Source: JAZDLC01 sp043802345
Lineage (GTDB): Bacteria > Planctomycetota > B15-G4 > JADJEK01
NCBI GenBank assembly: GCA_043802345.1
Contig: JAZDLC010000084.1
Location: forward strand, 1 to 16,684
DNA length: 16,684 nucleotides
Direction: 5' to 3'
This document shows positions 7,060 through 14,237 of the stretch, in pieces. The translations under genes and the position numbers were made by a program. Under the pieces are notes generated by a model. The model saw only the letters and a program-made list of their open reading frames with translations. It searched no databases and was not told the DNA's origin. Every line of letters begins with the position of its first letter. Within the stretch, counting starts at the first letter, position 1.

Positions 7060-7154
7060 TTGCGTCGACTTCCTCGCTTCATACTTCTGGGTCCGGCACA
7101 CTTCTTCTGGCCAAGGCATCGAGAACTTCGCAGTCTAACGAATTCCGGGACAGA

Positions 7155-7739
7155 TTACTGCGGGTTATATCGGTTCATCAGCGATTCCAGGTCGGCCCCG
7201 CCGATCCACTCCTTGGCGGCTTCAGCCGCCCGCTCCTGCATCTGTTCCGCCTCCTTGACCTCTGCCGGGGAAAACCGCCTCAGGACGAACACTTCCATCG
7301 GCATGCGGGGTGGCGGCGGGCCCACACCCAGCCGGAGCCGGGCAACCTGCTGTGTCTTGAGCGTCGAGAGTATGGACCGCAGCCCGTTGTGGCCGCCGTC
7401 ACTTCCAGCCCCACGGATCCGGAGACGGCCCAGTTCCAGATTGAAGTCATCCAGCACCACCACCAGGTCCTCCGGCATGCCGCCGAGGTCCTCCAGGACC
7501 TTGCGCAACGGGATGCCGCTCAGGTTCATGTAGGTGAGCGGCTTCAGCAGCAGAAAGGGCTCGCTCGCCCCCCGGCCATCCGCCACAGCCACGATTCCAC
7601 CCCGGGTCCGGAAGGGGACTCCGAGCCGTTCCGACAACCGGTCGGCAACGCCGAATCCGACGTTGTGGCGGGTCCCGACATATTCGTCGCCCGGATTGCC
7701 GAGCCCCACCACGATGCGCCGCCGCTCCTCAGCCAGCAT
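7155..7739 (-). CDS. pth: Peptidyl-tRNA hydrolase
   Basis: Cleaves the ester bond of peptidyl-tRNAs that drop off the ribosome, recycling tRNA. The 194-residue length is normal. Active-site residues are present: GLGNPG (12-17), TRHNVG with the catalytic His25, YMNLSG with Asn72, DDFNLELG with Asp98, and GGHNGL (115-120), which positions the substrate. The gene follows rplY by 12 nt and precedes rpsF. The rplY-pth pairing is common in bacteria. The Shine-Dalgarno is weak, so coupling to rplY translation is likely. Confidence 0.97.
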   Translation of the reverse strand: MLAEERRRIVVGLGNPGDEYVGTRHNVGFGVADRLSERLGVPFRTRGGIVAVADGRGASEPFLLLKPLTYMNLSGIPLRKVLEDLGGMPEDLVVVLDDFNLELGRLRIRGAGSDGGHNGLRSILSTLKTQQVARLRLGVGPPPPRMPMEVFVLRRFSPAEVKEAEQMQERAAEAAKEWIGGADLESLMNRYNPQ

Positions 7740-7751
7740 GGCACGAGCGGG

Positions 7752-8396
7752 TTACTCCGCCGGCTCCTCGTCCGGCTTCTTGCCCCCGACCACTTCCGGC
7801 TCCTCGCCGGCCGCCACCTCAGCCCCCTCACCGACCAGCTCGGCCTCGACCCTGGGCGCCAGCACGGCGCAAATCGGCCTCTCCGGATCGTCCACCAGCA
7901 CGGCGCTCTCCGGAATCTCGACACTCCCCACCAGAATCGAGTCGCCGATCTCCAGCGCCGCAACGCTGACCTCGAAGGTTTCCGGCATGTACCGGGGCGC
8001 GACCTTGATTTCCATGTGGTCCATGAACCGTTCGAGAATACCGCCCTCCTGGACGCCCTTGGAGCGGCCCCTGAGAATGATCGGAACCGAGATCTCGATC
8101 GGCTCGTCGATATTGGCGCGCTCGAAATCGATGTGCAGAACCTGCAAGCCGTACGTGTCGTACTGAATCTCCCGAATCAGCGCCGTGTCACTCTCTCCGT
8201 CAATGGTCACTTCCATGAACTGGGCATTTCCGCCGAGAGCGTCGGCCAGCTCCCTCCGATCGACCGAGAGGGATGCCGAGGGCTTGCCGTGTCCGTACAG
8301 ATTCGCCGGAACACGCCCTTCCTTGCGAAGCCTGCGGGCCGCGTTGGTCCCGACCTTCTCGCGAACCGAGAGATTCAGTTTCGTAACGTCTACCAT
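7752..8396 (-). CDS. rplY: Large-subunit ribosomal protein bL25, Ctc type
   Basis: Binds 5S rRNA in the 50S subunit. The long two-domain Ctc form (214 aa) is seen here. The N-terminal L25 domain covers about 5-95 (REKVGTNAARRLRKEGRVPANLYG, quoted from residues 12-35 in part: GTNAARRLRKEGRVPANLYG). The C-terminal Ctc/TL5-like beta domain covers about 96-185 (VPIILRGRSKGVQEGG; LEIGDSILVGSVEIPE). The end is an acidic, low-complexity tail of about 30 residues that is probably disordered. It starts 28 nt after the prs stop and 12 nt before pth, the usual prs-rplY-pth order. In some bacteria ctc is stress-induced; nothing in this sequence shows that here. Confidence 0.96.
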   Translation of the reverse strand: MVDVTKLNLSVREKVGTNAARRLRKEGRVPANLYGHGKPSASLSVDRRELADALGGNAQFMEVTIDGESDTALIREIQYDTYGLQVLHIDFERANIDEPIEISVPIILRGRSKGVQEGGILERFMDHMEIKVAPRYMPETFEVSVAALEIGDSILVGSVEIPESAVLVDDPERPICAVLAPRVEAELVGEGAEVAAGEEPEVVGGKKPDEEPAE

Positions 8397-8424
8397 GATG
8401 GCCTACTTTCCTGGAGCACAGGGG

Positions 8425-9375
8425 TTATTCGCCGTCGAACAGCGCGCTCACCGAGGCGCTGCGGTGAATGCGATCGATGGCTCGCGCCAGCAGGGGCGCC
8501 ACCGACAGCATCCTGATCTTGTCGATTCTCTTTTCCACAGGTAGCGGAATCGTGTTGCAGAGCACCACCTCCTCGACCGGAGCCCGTGACAGCTTCTCGA
8601 TAGCCTGCCCGCACAGAACCCCGTGGGTCGCTCCGAGGAACACCCGCCGCGCTCCCCGTTGCTTGACGGTCTTCGCCGCTTCGGTAATCGAGCCCCCCGT
8701 GGAGATCATGTCGTCCACGATCACCACGTCGCATCCCTCCACCTGGCCGATCAGGTTCTCCACCGTCGTGTTGTTCGCGGAGTGCCGCCTCTTGTCCACG
8801 ATCGCCAACCCGGCGCCCAGCGACGCCGCGTAGGCCCGGGCCATGCGGATCGACCCCACGTCCGGAGCCACCACCGCCGGGTTTTCCAGATCGACGCCCG
8901 AGAAGTACTCGCACAAAACCGGCTTGGAGTAGAGATGGTCCACCGGTATGTCGAAGAAGCCCTGAATCTGGGAGGCGTGAAGGTCGATGGTCAACACCCG
9001 GTCCGCGCCGGCCGCGCAGATCATGTTGGCGCACAGCTTCGCGGAAATCGGGACGCGCCCCTCATCCTTGCGATCCTTGCGAGCATATCCGAAGTACGGA
9101 ATCACGGCGGTGATCCGATCGGAGGAGGCCCGCAAGCAGCAGTCGATCATGAGCAGCAGTTCGACCAGGTTGTCGTTCACTGGTGGGCAGGTCGGCTGCA
9201 CGATGAAGACATCCGCGCCGCGGATATCATCATTGACCTTGACGTCGACCTCGCCATCGGGAAAGCGGTCCACCGAGGCGGAACCGAGCGGCTGCGCCAG
9301 TTCCGTGCAGATTTCCTCCGCCAGGCCCATGTGGGCCGTTCCGGAGAAGATCTTGAGGCGATCGGCAACGCTCAT
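8425..9375 (-). CDS. prs: Ribose-phosphate pyrophosphokinase (PRPP synthase)
   Basis: Makes PRPP from ribose 5-phosphate and ATP for nucleotide, His, Trp and NAD synthesis. The start is ATG 9375 (MSVADRLKIFSG). The longer frame to 9597 lies inside glmU and adds non-homologous residues. The 316-aa length is exactly typical of class I enzymes. Seen: the FPDGEVDVKV segment (38-47), YFGYARKDRK (94-103), the DLHASQIQGFF segment with His133, DKRR (194-197), the PRPP-binding loop VVIVDDMISTGGS (217-229) and a conserved end. The ATG overlaps the glmU stop as ATGA and an AGGA lies 6 nt upstream, so glmU and prs are translationally coupled. Confidence 0.97.
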   Translation of the reverse strand: MSVADRLKIFSGTAHMGLAEEICTELAQPLGSASVDRFPDGEVDVKVNDDIRGADVFIVQPTCPPVNDNLVELLLMIDCCLRASSDRITAVIPYFGYARKDRKDEGRVPISAKLCANMICAAGADRVLTIDLHASQIQGFFDIPVDHLYSKPVLCEYFSGVDLENPAVVAPDVGSIRMARAYAASLGAGLAIVDKRRHSANNTTVENLIGQVEGCDVVIVDDMISTGGSITEAAKTVKQRGARRVFLGATHGVLCGQAIEKLSRAPVEEVVLCNTIPLPVEKRIDKIRMLSVAPLLARAIDRIHRSASVSALFDGE

Positions 9376-10655
9376 GACTTGTCCTTTCGTTTCAAGGGCC
9401 GGGCCGGCATTCCAATGTACACCTCCCCCGCCCCAATGTGAGTGTCGCGAAGGACGACCGCCCCCGCCCCGGTCACGCCATTTTCGCCCACTTCCGCGGG
9501 CGCGATCAGGATCGTGCCGCTGCCGATGAAGGCGCCCTTCCCGATGGTCGTGGCATGCTTCCGCTTGCCGTCGTAATTGGCCGTGATGGTGCCGCAACCG
9601 ATATTGGCACCTTCGCCAACCCGGGCATCTCCGAGATACGACAGATGCAACGCCTTCGTTCCGGCGCCGATGACGCTCTTCTTGATCTCGGTGAAGTTCC
9701 CGATCTGCACCCCCTCTTCCAGCACCGTCTCCACCCGCAGATGTGCGAAAGGCCCCACCAGACAGTTCGGTCCGATCCGCACCCCCTTGCCGATGACGGT
9801 GCAGGGAAGGACGCGAGTCCCCGGCCCGATCTCCACGTCGACGTCGACGTAGCTCGTTGCCGGATCGACGAAGTCGACTCCGTGCTCCTGGTGGGACTTC
9901 ACGATTCGCGCGCGCAGCAGGGCGCGCACCGTCGCCAGTTCGGCGGTGGAGTTGAAAGCGCTCGCCTCGGTCGGATCCTCCAGTGGCACGCTCTCCACGC
10001 CGCGGCCGGCCTGCCGAATGAGCTCGGAGGTGTCGGTCAGGTAGAACTCTCCCTTGGCATTCTCGCTGGTCAGCGCTTCCAGCGCCGCGCGACCCACTCC
10101 CCGGCCAAGAAGGAGGATGCCGGTGTTGACCAGGCGGATCCGCTTCTCCGCGTCATCCGCGTCCAGTTCCTCCACGATCCGCACCACCCGGCCGTCCGCC
10201 TCGGTGATGATCCGGCCCAGCCCGGTAGGATCCTCCACGACCGCCGTCAGCAGTGACGCACCGGCTTCCGCCTGCCGGTGCCTCTCGTGGAGCAGGCGCA
10301 GCGACGCGGCCCGAATCAGCGGCCCGTCTCCGTAGAGCACCAGCAGATCGGTGCGGTCCGCATCGACGGCGGCAAGAGCCGTCCGCACCGCGTGTCCGGT
10401 GCCGAGTGGCGGGTCCTGGACCACGAAGGATACTCCCCCGCAGGCGGCATCGGCCGCGACCGCCTGCTCGCAGGCCACGCGCCCCTCCTTCGACACGACC
10501 ACCACGATCCTCTCCGGCTCCAGCGTTCGCGCCGTCCGCACCACATGCACGAGGGACGGCAGGCCACAAAGGTCGAACAAGACCTTCGGCGCTTCGGTCT
10601 TCATGCGGGTGCCGCGACCGGCGGCCAGGATGACTACTGAAAGAGGAGTGTTCAC
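9372..10655 (-). CDS. glmU: Bifunctional GlmU: GlcN-1-P acetyltransferase / GlcNAc-1-P uridylyltransferase
   Basis: Makes UDP-GlcNAc for peptidoglycan and lipopolysaccharide. The start is GTG 10655, preceded by AGGG at 6 nt, and the product then begins MNTPLSVVILAAGRGTRMK, as GlmU proteins do. A TTG at 10718 would add 21 unrelated residues. The N-terminal pyrophosphorylase domain has LAAGRGTRMK, APKVL, PLGTGHAV and YGDGPLI (the usual form is GDVPLI). The C-terminal left-handed beta-helix acetyltransferase has NFTEIKKS, KALHLSYLGDA (with the catalytic His), GCGTITANYDG and GAGAVV. At 427 aa it is about 25-30 shorter than E. coli GlmU; the end, YIGMPARPLK, resembles other hexapeptide acyltransferases. 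It forms a pair with prs downstream. Confidence 0.95.
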   Translation of the reverse strand: MNTPLSVVILAAGRGTRMKTEAPKVLFDLCGLPSLVHVVRTARTLEPERIVVVVSKEGRVACEQAVAADAACGGVSFVVQDPPLGTGHAVRTALAAVDADRTDLLVLYGDGPLIRAASLRLLHERHRQAEAGASLLTAVVEDPTGLGRIITEADGRVVRIVEELDADDAEKRIRLVNTGILLLGRGVGRAALEALTSENAKGEFYLTDTSELIRQAGRGVESVPLEDPTEASAFNSTAELATVRALLRARIVKSHQEHGVDFVDPATSYVDVDVEIGPGTRVLPCTVIGKGVRIGPNCLVGPFAHLRVETVLEEGVQIGNFTEIKKSVIGAGTKALHLSYLGDARVGEGANIGCGTITANYDGKRKHATTIGKGAFIGSGTILIAPAEVGENGVTGAGAVVLRDTHIGAGEVYIGMPARPLKRKDKS

Positions 10656-10817
10656 GGGTCGCCCTGTCTTGAAGTCCTCACGCGTTCTTTGGGTGGACGG
10701 TTCGACGGACCCGGCCAAGCATCTGCGGGCAGGAGCCTTACGGAAACGCAGTCAGCGAACATCGGATGTTGCCGACCGAGGGAAAGCGGGCGATTTTGAC
10801 GTTCCGGGCCCTCCCCG

Positions 10818-11753
10818 TCAAGAGGAGGGTGGGTTGCGGCGGGTCATGCCGCTGCCGTGGACCAGTTCCCCGCGGCCGACCGCTTCGAGAATCTCCGGCA
10901 TCTTCTCCCGGGCCGCTGCCTCTCCAGCCCGGATGACCGCCTCCGGATCGTCGAAATCGAGCCAGTATCTCCCCCTCATGTTCGGCTCCAGCACGACGTC
11001 CGCCGCCCGCTTCCTCTGGTCATCGACCAGCCTGGTCCCGATCTCCTCGCTGCGGAAGATCACGTCGATTCCGGTGGGGAACTCCATGAGCGGGTCGATC
11101 TCCCGGCTCAGGGAGACCGCCAGCACGCATTCGCCCCCCAGATCCCGAGCCGCGGTGACCGGCATGTTGCTCACCAGCCCGGCATCACAGGCCAGCGTGC
11201 CGTTCAAGGCGACCGGCGGAAAGTAGCCGGGCACCGACGCGGAAGCGACCACGGAAGCGCGCAGGTCGCCCTCGGAAAGCACCAGTTCCCTTCCGTGGAC
11301 CAGATCGAGCGCCATGACGTGGAGGGGGATCCTGGTCTCCTCGATCCTGCCATCCCCCACCAGAGCGCCGACCAGCCGGCGCAGGATGTCGCCGCTGAAG
11401 ATCGACCGGCGGCGAAACAGCGCCTCCATGGCAAGCTGACGCCTCAGCCCGTGGAGGTGATGCTCCGCCAGGGAGGGGCGCCCCGATTTCGAAATACTGG
11501 AATCCTGGTCGAACCGCAGGTTCAGGCGCCGGAAGGCCGAGCCCTTGAGGAACTCGAGGACCCGCTCGATCAGTCGGTTCGCGTCAGGCTCGCGCGCATA
11601 GAGGGCCCCGACGACGGCACCGGAGGAGGTCCCCACGATCCCATCGACGGGAACCTCCTGCTCCTCGAGCGCCTTCAAGACGCCGAGATGCGCGAGGCCG
11701 CGGACCCCGCCCCCACCCAATACCAACAGCACTTCTGGTCGACCTGGCGGCAT
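10818..11753 (-). CDS. Patatin-like phospholipase / serine hydrolase
   Basis: The 311-residue product has the full patatin signature: oxyanion loop GGGGVRG (13-19), nucleophile motif GTSSG (41-45, Ser43), and the dyad Asp in DAG (190-192; often DGG, and DAG is an accepted variant). VASASVPGYFPPV precedes the Asp region, as in the RssA/NTE-like bacterial family. These enzymes are lipid acyl hydrolases. There is no signal peptide and no transmembrane segment, so it should be cytoplasmic, perhaps at the inner face of the membrane. The ATG at 11753 has only a weak upstream Shine-Dalgarno. It lies 66 nt after the lipoprotein gene, with glmU 162 nt downstream. The native substrate cannot be told from sequence. 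Confidence 0.92.
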   Translation of the reverse strand: MPPGRPEVLLVLGGGGVRGLAHLGVLKALEEQEVPVDGIVGTSSGAVVGALYAREPDANRLIERVLEFLKGSAFRRLNLRFDQDSSISKSGRPSLAEHHLHGLRRQLAMEALFRRRSIFSGDILRRLVGALVGDGRIEETRIPLHVMALDLVHGRELVLSEGDLRASVVASASVPGYFPPVALNGTLACDAGLVSNMPVTAARDLGGECVLAVSLSREIDPLMEFPTGIDVIFRSEEIGTRLVDDQRKRAADVVLEPNMRGRYWLDFDDPEAVIRAGEAAAREKMPEILEAVGRGELVHGSGMTRRNPPSS

Positions 11754-11819
11754 CGTTGCTAACTCGCTCCCGCGGACTGCATCGACCGATCGGGCCGGCC
11801 GGTTTGAGCGAAATGCGCG

Positions 11820-14078
11820 CTACGGATCCCCGCCGAACCGCAGCCACAGAATGTCGAAGTAGTTCCGCCCATCCTCGTTGCCCCAGCCCAGGAACGAGTG
11901 GCCGAGGATCCGGAACAGGCCGGCGCTGTCCTGCCGCTCGCCGCCTTCCGCGCCGAGCAGGAGGCCCTTTGCGACCGAGAACTCGTAGTTCCCCGAAGCG
12001 TCATCATCGAACGCCCGGAGCAGCCAGCCGTAGAGGAGCGAGAACTCGAAATGGCCCGCGTCCTGGAACACGCCACGCGATCTCACCCGGAGCGACTGCA
12101 GCAGGAAGCCGAGCTCCATGCCGCCCACCTCGTCGCCGAGCACGAGCTGCATCAGGGCGCCAAACGGCAGCAGCCGCAACCGCCGGTCCACCTCCTGCCT
12201 GTTGCGCCAGGCAACCGAGTCCAGCAGGACGCCTGTCTCGGTCTCCTGGCCATCCAGCCCGCTCTCGTGGGACCAGAGGAGCCGGGGAGAGAGCGCCTCC
12301 CTGCCCGCGCCCGCCGACTGCTCGTACAGGAAGCCGTAGAACGAGCCGAACGAGCGATACTCGGGACCCTTGCTATAGGAGAAGAACGGCGACCAGAGGC
12401 GCCAGGAGTCAGCGGTCTCGTTGCTGAAGACCCTCACCATGTGAGCCAGCAGGGTGGTGTCGTTGCGGTGTGGCGATCGTTCGACGCCAAACAGCAGGCT
12501 GCTGAGCTCGTCCGGGATGAAGGCGCCGAGCAGCGGCAGCTCGGACGGATTGAAGAACGAGTGTTCCGCGCCAGAGGGGTAGCTCCGGTGCTTGAAGAGC
12601 ACGCCGAAGAACGAGCGCAACTCGCTGTAGTTCCGCCCGGGCGCGTCATACAGGAAGGGACTGGCCACCGCGCGCAGGACCCGGTAACCAAGGTCTTGCT
12701 TGGTTTTCCGGGCCAGGTTCTCCTCCAGCACGACCGGTTCCGCCAGGAGCCTCACCAGAGCCCGCGTGTGGGCCTCTGCATGACCTCCGATCATCACCGC
12801 CAGCGACGCCTTCTCTCTTCTGAGAGCCGCCGCCTGACTCCCTCCGCGTAAGATTCCGGCACCCTCCGCGGACTCCTCGAAGGCGCCGCCGAAGCGGACC
12901 GCCAGCGCCTTCCTGAAGGCCGCCGCCGCCCCCATGGCCTCGAACCGGTCATCGAATTCGAGCCGCCATGCGTACGCCAGGGCCTCCGACTCACGGTCGC
13001 GGAAGATCGTCAGGCAGTCTCCCCCCCACCCCTTCGCCGCCGCGCTCGACTCAGGAAGAAGCAGCGCACCTTCCAGGGCGTTGCGCAGCCCGATCTCGCC
13101 CGCCGTCCCGCTGGCCTGGACCGCGAAGCCGCGGCCCGCCAGACCGTCCCGCGAGGAGACCTTGATCTCCAGCGGCGGGTCGTCCTCCTCCAGGTACCGC
13201 TCGGGGTGAAGCAACTGCTCGCTCGAGAGGGGGATATCCTGGAACAGCAGCGGCAAGTTGCCGGTGGTCATCCGATCCTTGGCCTGGAGCACCAGGCGGG
13301 CGCCGGCGAAGACCCGCAGGATGGCCCGGCGTCGCGCCGCGCCTTCGGTCTCCAGCAGCTCCAGCAACGCCTTTCGCTCCGCTCCGGGGAGGTCCGGGTC
13401 GACCAGGAGTTCCGCCGGAGCCCCATCTGGATCCGCCAGCAGCCGCTCGGTGATCTGCCGGTGAATCCGGCGGATCGGCGCGGCGGAGGCGTCGAAGCAC
13501 AGGACCGGCGTGATGGACGCTTCCAGGGTGGCCGCATGGGCCGCCCCCGCCAGGGTGCCGAGCAGGCCTTCCGCCCGGTCGTTCTGATCCTCGAGCTTCT
13601 TGAGCCTTCGCTCCACGTCGACGTGCTGGTCGAGAAGAGCCAGGGCGAGGGCCTCGGTCCGGGCCAGGTCCGCCCGCCGCCCGCCCCGGTAGCTCCCTTC
13701 CACCATGAGAATCCGATCGCCCTCCGAATCGTACGCGACCGGAGAGGACCAGGTCCCAGGGGCAACCGCAACCGCCCCCCTGGCGCTCGTCCTGGCGGGC
13801 TGCCGGAGCATGTTGAAGCAACCGCTCTCGAGGACCTCGCGATGGGCCCTCTTGAACACGGACGAGCGCTCGACTTCGAGGATTCGATCCGGTCCGGCGA
13901 ACGCGCGGTCCGGCTCCCGCAGGTACTCGAGGCCGGTCGCCGCGCTGATCCGCTCTGCGGACAGATGCAGCGGCTCATCCGATGGCAACGAGGCTTCGGG
14001 GAGGGCGATCGTGCACCCCGTCACGAGGACCGGAAGTGCCGCGGCCAGAAGAAAACGGACAGTCAGATGGATCTGAAT
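11820..14078 (-). CDS. Predicted lipoprotein: dead HExxH peptidase-like domain plus C-terminal repeat domain
   Basis: Not a named family that I can assign. The usual-codon start would be GTG 14024, but the same frame upstream encodes a lipoprotein signal (HLTVRFLLAAALPVLVTGC, lipobox LVTGC). The best start is ATT 14078, 7 nt after GGGAGGGG, giving 752 aa. From memory, the middle resembles an HExxH metallopeptidase family with a HELTHALQDQH motif, an LVEGDA motif and a STEQxLHPExYL motif. Here these read EALALALLDQH, TLAGAAHA and SSEQLLHPERYL (about residues 142-152, 157-164 and 286-296), so all three zinc ligands seem lost. Residues 350-390 (GGDCLTIFRDRES to WRLEFDDRFEAM) also fit. The last 280 residues hold aromatic repeats such as YRSFGSFYGFLYE. 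A non-catalytic envelope role is inferred. Confidence 0.72.
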   Translation of the reverse strand: MQIHLTVRFLLAAALPVLVTGCTIALPEASLPSDEPLHLSAERISAATGLEYLREPDRAFAGPDRILEVERSSVFKRAHREVLESGCFNMLRQPARTSARGAVAVAPGTWSSPVAYDSEGDRILMVEGSYRGGRRADLARTEALALALLDQHVDVERRLKKLEDQNDRAEGLLGTLAGAAHAATLEASITPVLCFDASAAPIRRIHRQITERLLADPDGAPAELLVDPDLPGAERKALLELLETEGAARRRAILRVFAGARLVLQAKDRMTTGNLPLLFQDIPLSSEQLLHPERYLEEDDPPLEIKVSSRDGLAGRGFAVQASGTAGEIGLRNALEGALLLPESSAAAKGWGGDCLTIFRDRESEALAYAWRLEFDDRFEAMGAAAAFRKALAVRFGGAFEESAEGAGILRGGSQAAALRREKASLAVMIGGHAEAHTRALVRLLAEPVVLEENLARKTKQDLGYRVLRAVASPFLYDAPGRNYSELRSFFGVLFKHRSYPSGAEHSFFNPSELPLLGAFIPDELSSLLFGVERSPHRNDTTLLAHMVRVFSNETADSWRLWSPFFSYSKGPEYRSFGSFYGFLYEQSAGAGREALSPRLLWSHESGLDGQETETGVLLDSVAWRNRQEVDRRLRLLPFGALMQLVLGDEVGGMELGFLLQSLRVRSRGVFQDAGHFEFSLLYGWLLRAFDDDASGNYEFSVAKGLLLGAEGGERQDSAGLFRILGHSFLGWGNEDGRNYFDILWLRFGGDP

Positions 14079-14093
14079 GGGTCGGCCCCTCCC
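14076..14093 (-). promoter_or_regulatory. Shine-Dalgarno and candidate ATT start of the lipoprotein gene
   Basis: GGGAGGGG (14093-14086), 7 nt of spacer, then ATT (14078-14076). In this frame no ATG, GTG or TTG lies between the tRNA and GTG 14024, yet the signal peptide is encoded before GTG 14024. CTG 14066 is another possible start but lies about 20 nt from the Shine-Dalgarno. Confidence 0.5.
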
Positions 14094-14133
14094 ACACGGT
14101 ACCCCGCCCCCCCGACGGTTCCAGGGGGCTGGG
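14086..14133 (-). other. G-rich leader with hairpin potential
   Basis: On the minus strand, CCCAGCCCCC (14133-14124) can pair with GGGGGGGCGGG downstream of it (14113-14103), giving about 9 GC pairs with one bulged A. The same strand then has G runs of 7, 4, 3 and 4 close together, the last two forming the lipoprotein Shine-Dalgarno. No T run follows, so it is not a standard terminator. It may block the ribosome-binding site or act in 3' processing of the tRNA transcript. Confidence 0.3.
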
Positions 14134-14143
14134 ATCGAAATAA

Positions 14144-14218
14144 TGGTTACCCCGCCAGGACTCGAACCTGGAAAGTCAGAACCAAAATCTGAAGTGTTAC
14201 CACTTACACCACGGGGTA
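14144..14218 (-). tRNA. tRNA-Gln (anticodon TTG)
   Basis: I folded this by eye as a complete 75-base cloverleaf. Acceptor arms TACCCCG and CGGGGTA pair over 7 bp, with discriminator A and an encoded CCA (14146-14144). The D stem is GTGT/ACAC with AAGTGGTA as loop. The anticodon arm is TCAGA-TTTTGGT-TCTGA, with anticodon TTG reading CAA (and CAG by wobble), so Gln. The variable loop is 4 nt, and the T arm is CCAGG-TTCGAGT-CCTGG. It lies 19 nt downstream of the cinA stop and 65 nt before the lipoprotein start, on the same strand, with no obvious promoter of its own in the short gap. Confidence 0.97.
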
Positions 14219-14237
14219 GAGATCTGCTGCCCGCCCA

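Noticed and set aside
9376..9597. N-terminal extension of prs to 9597
   Set aside because: It overlaps glmU, adds His/Arg/Gly-rich sequence not found in PRPP synthases, and ATG 9375 gives the exact family length with a good Shine-Dalgarno.
10656..10817. Possible small gene between the patatin-like gene and glmU
   Set aside because: The only open frame is the TTG-started extension of glmU, which has no GlmU-like residues. I see no clear promoter or RNA gene here either.
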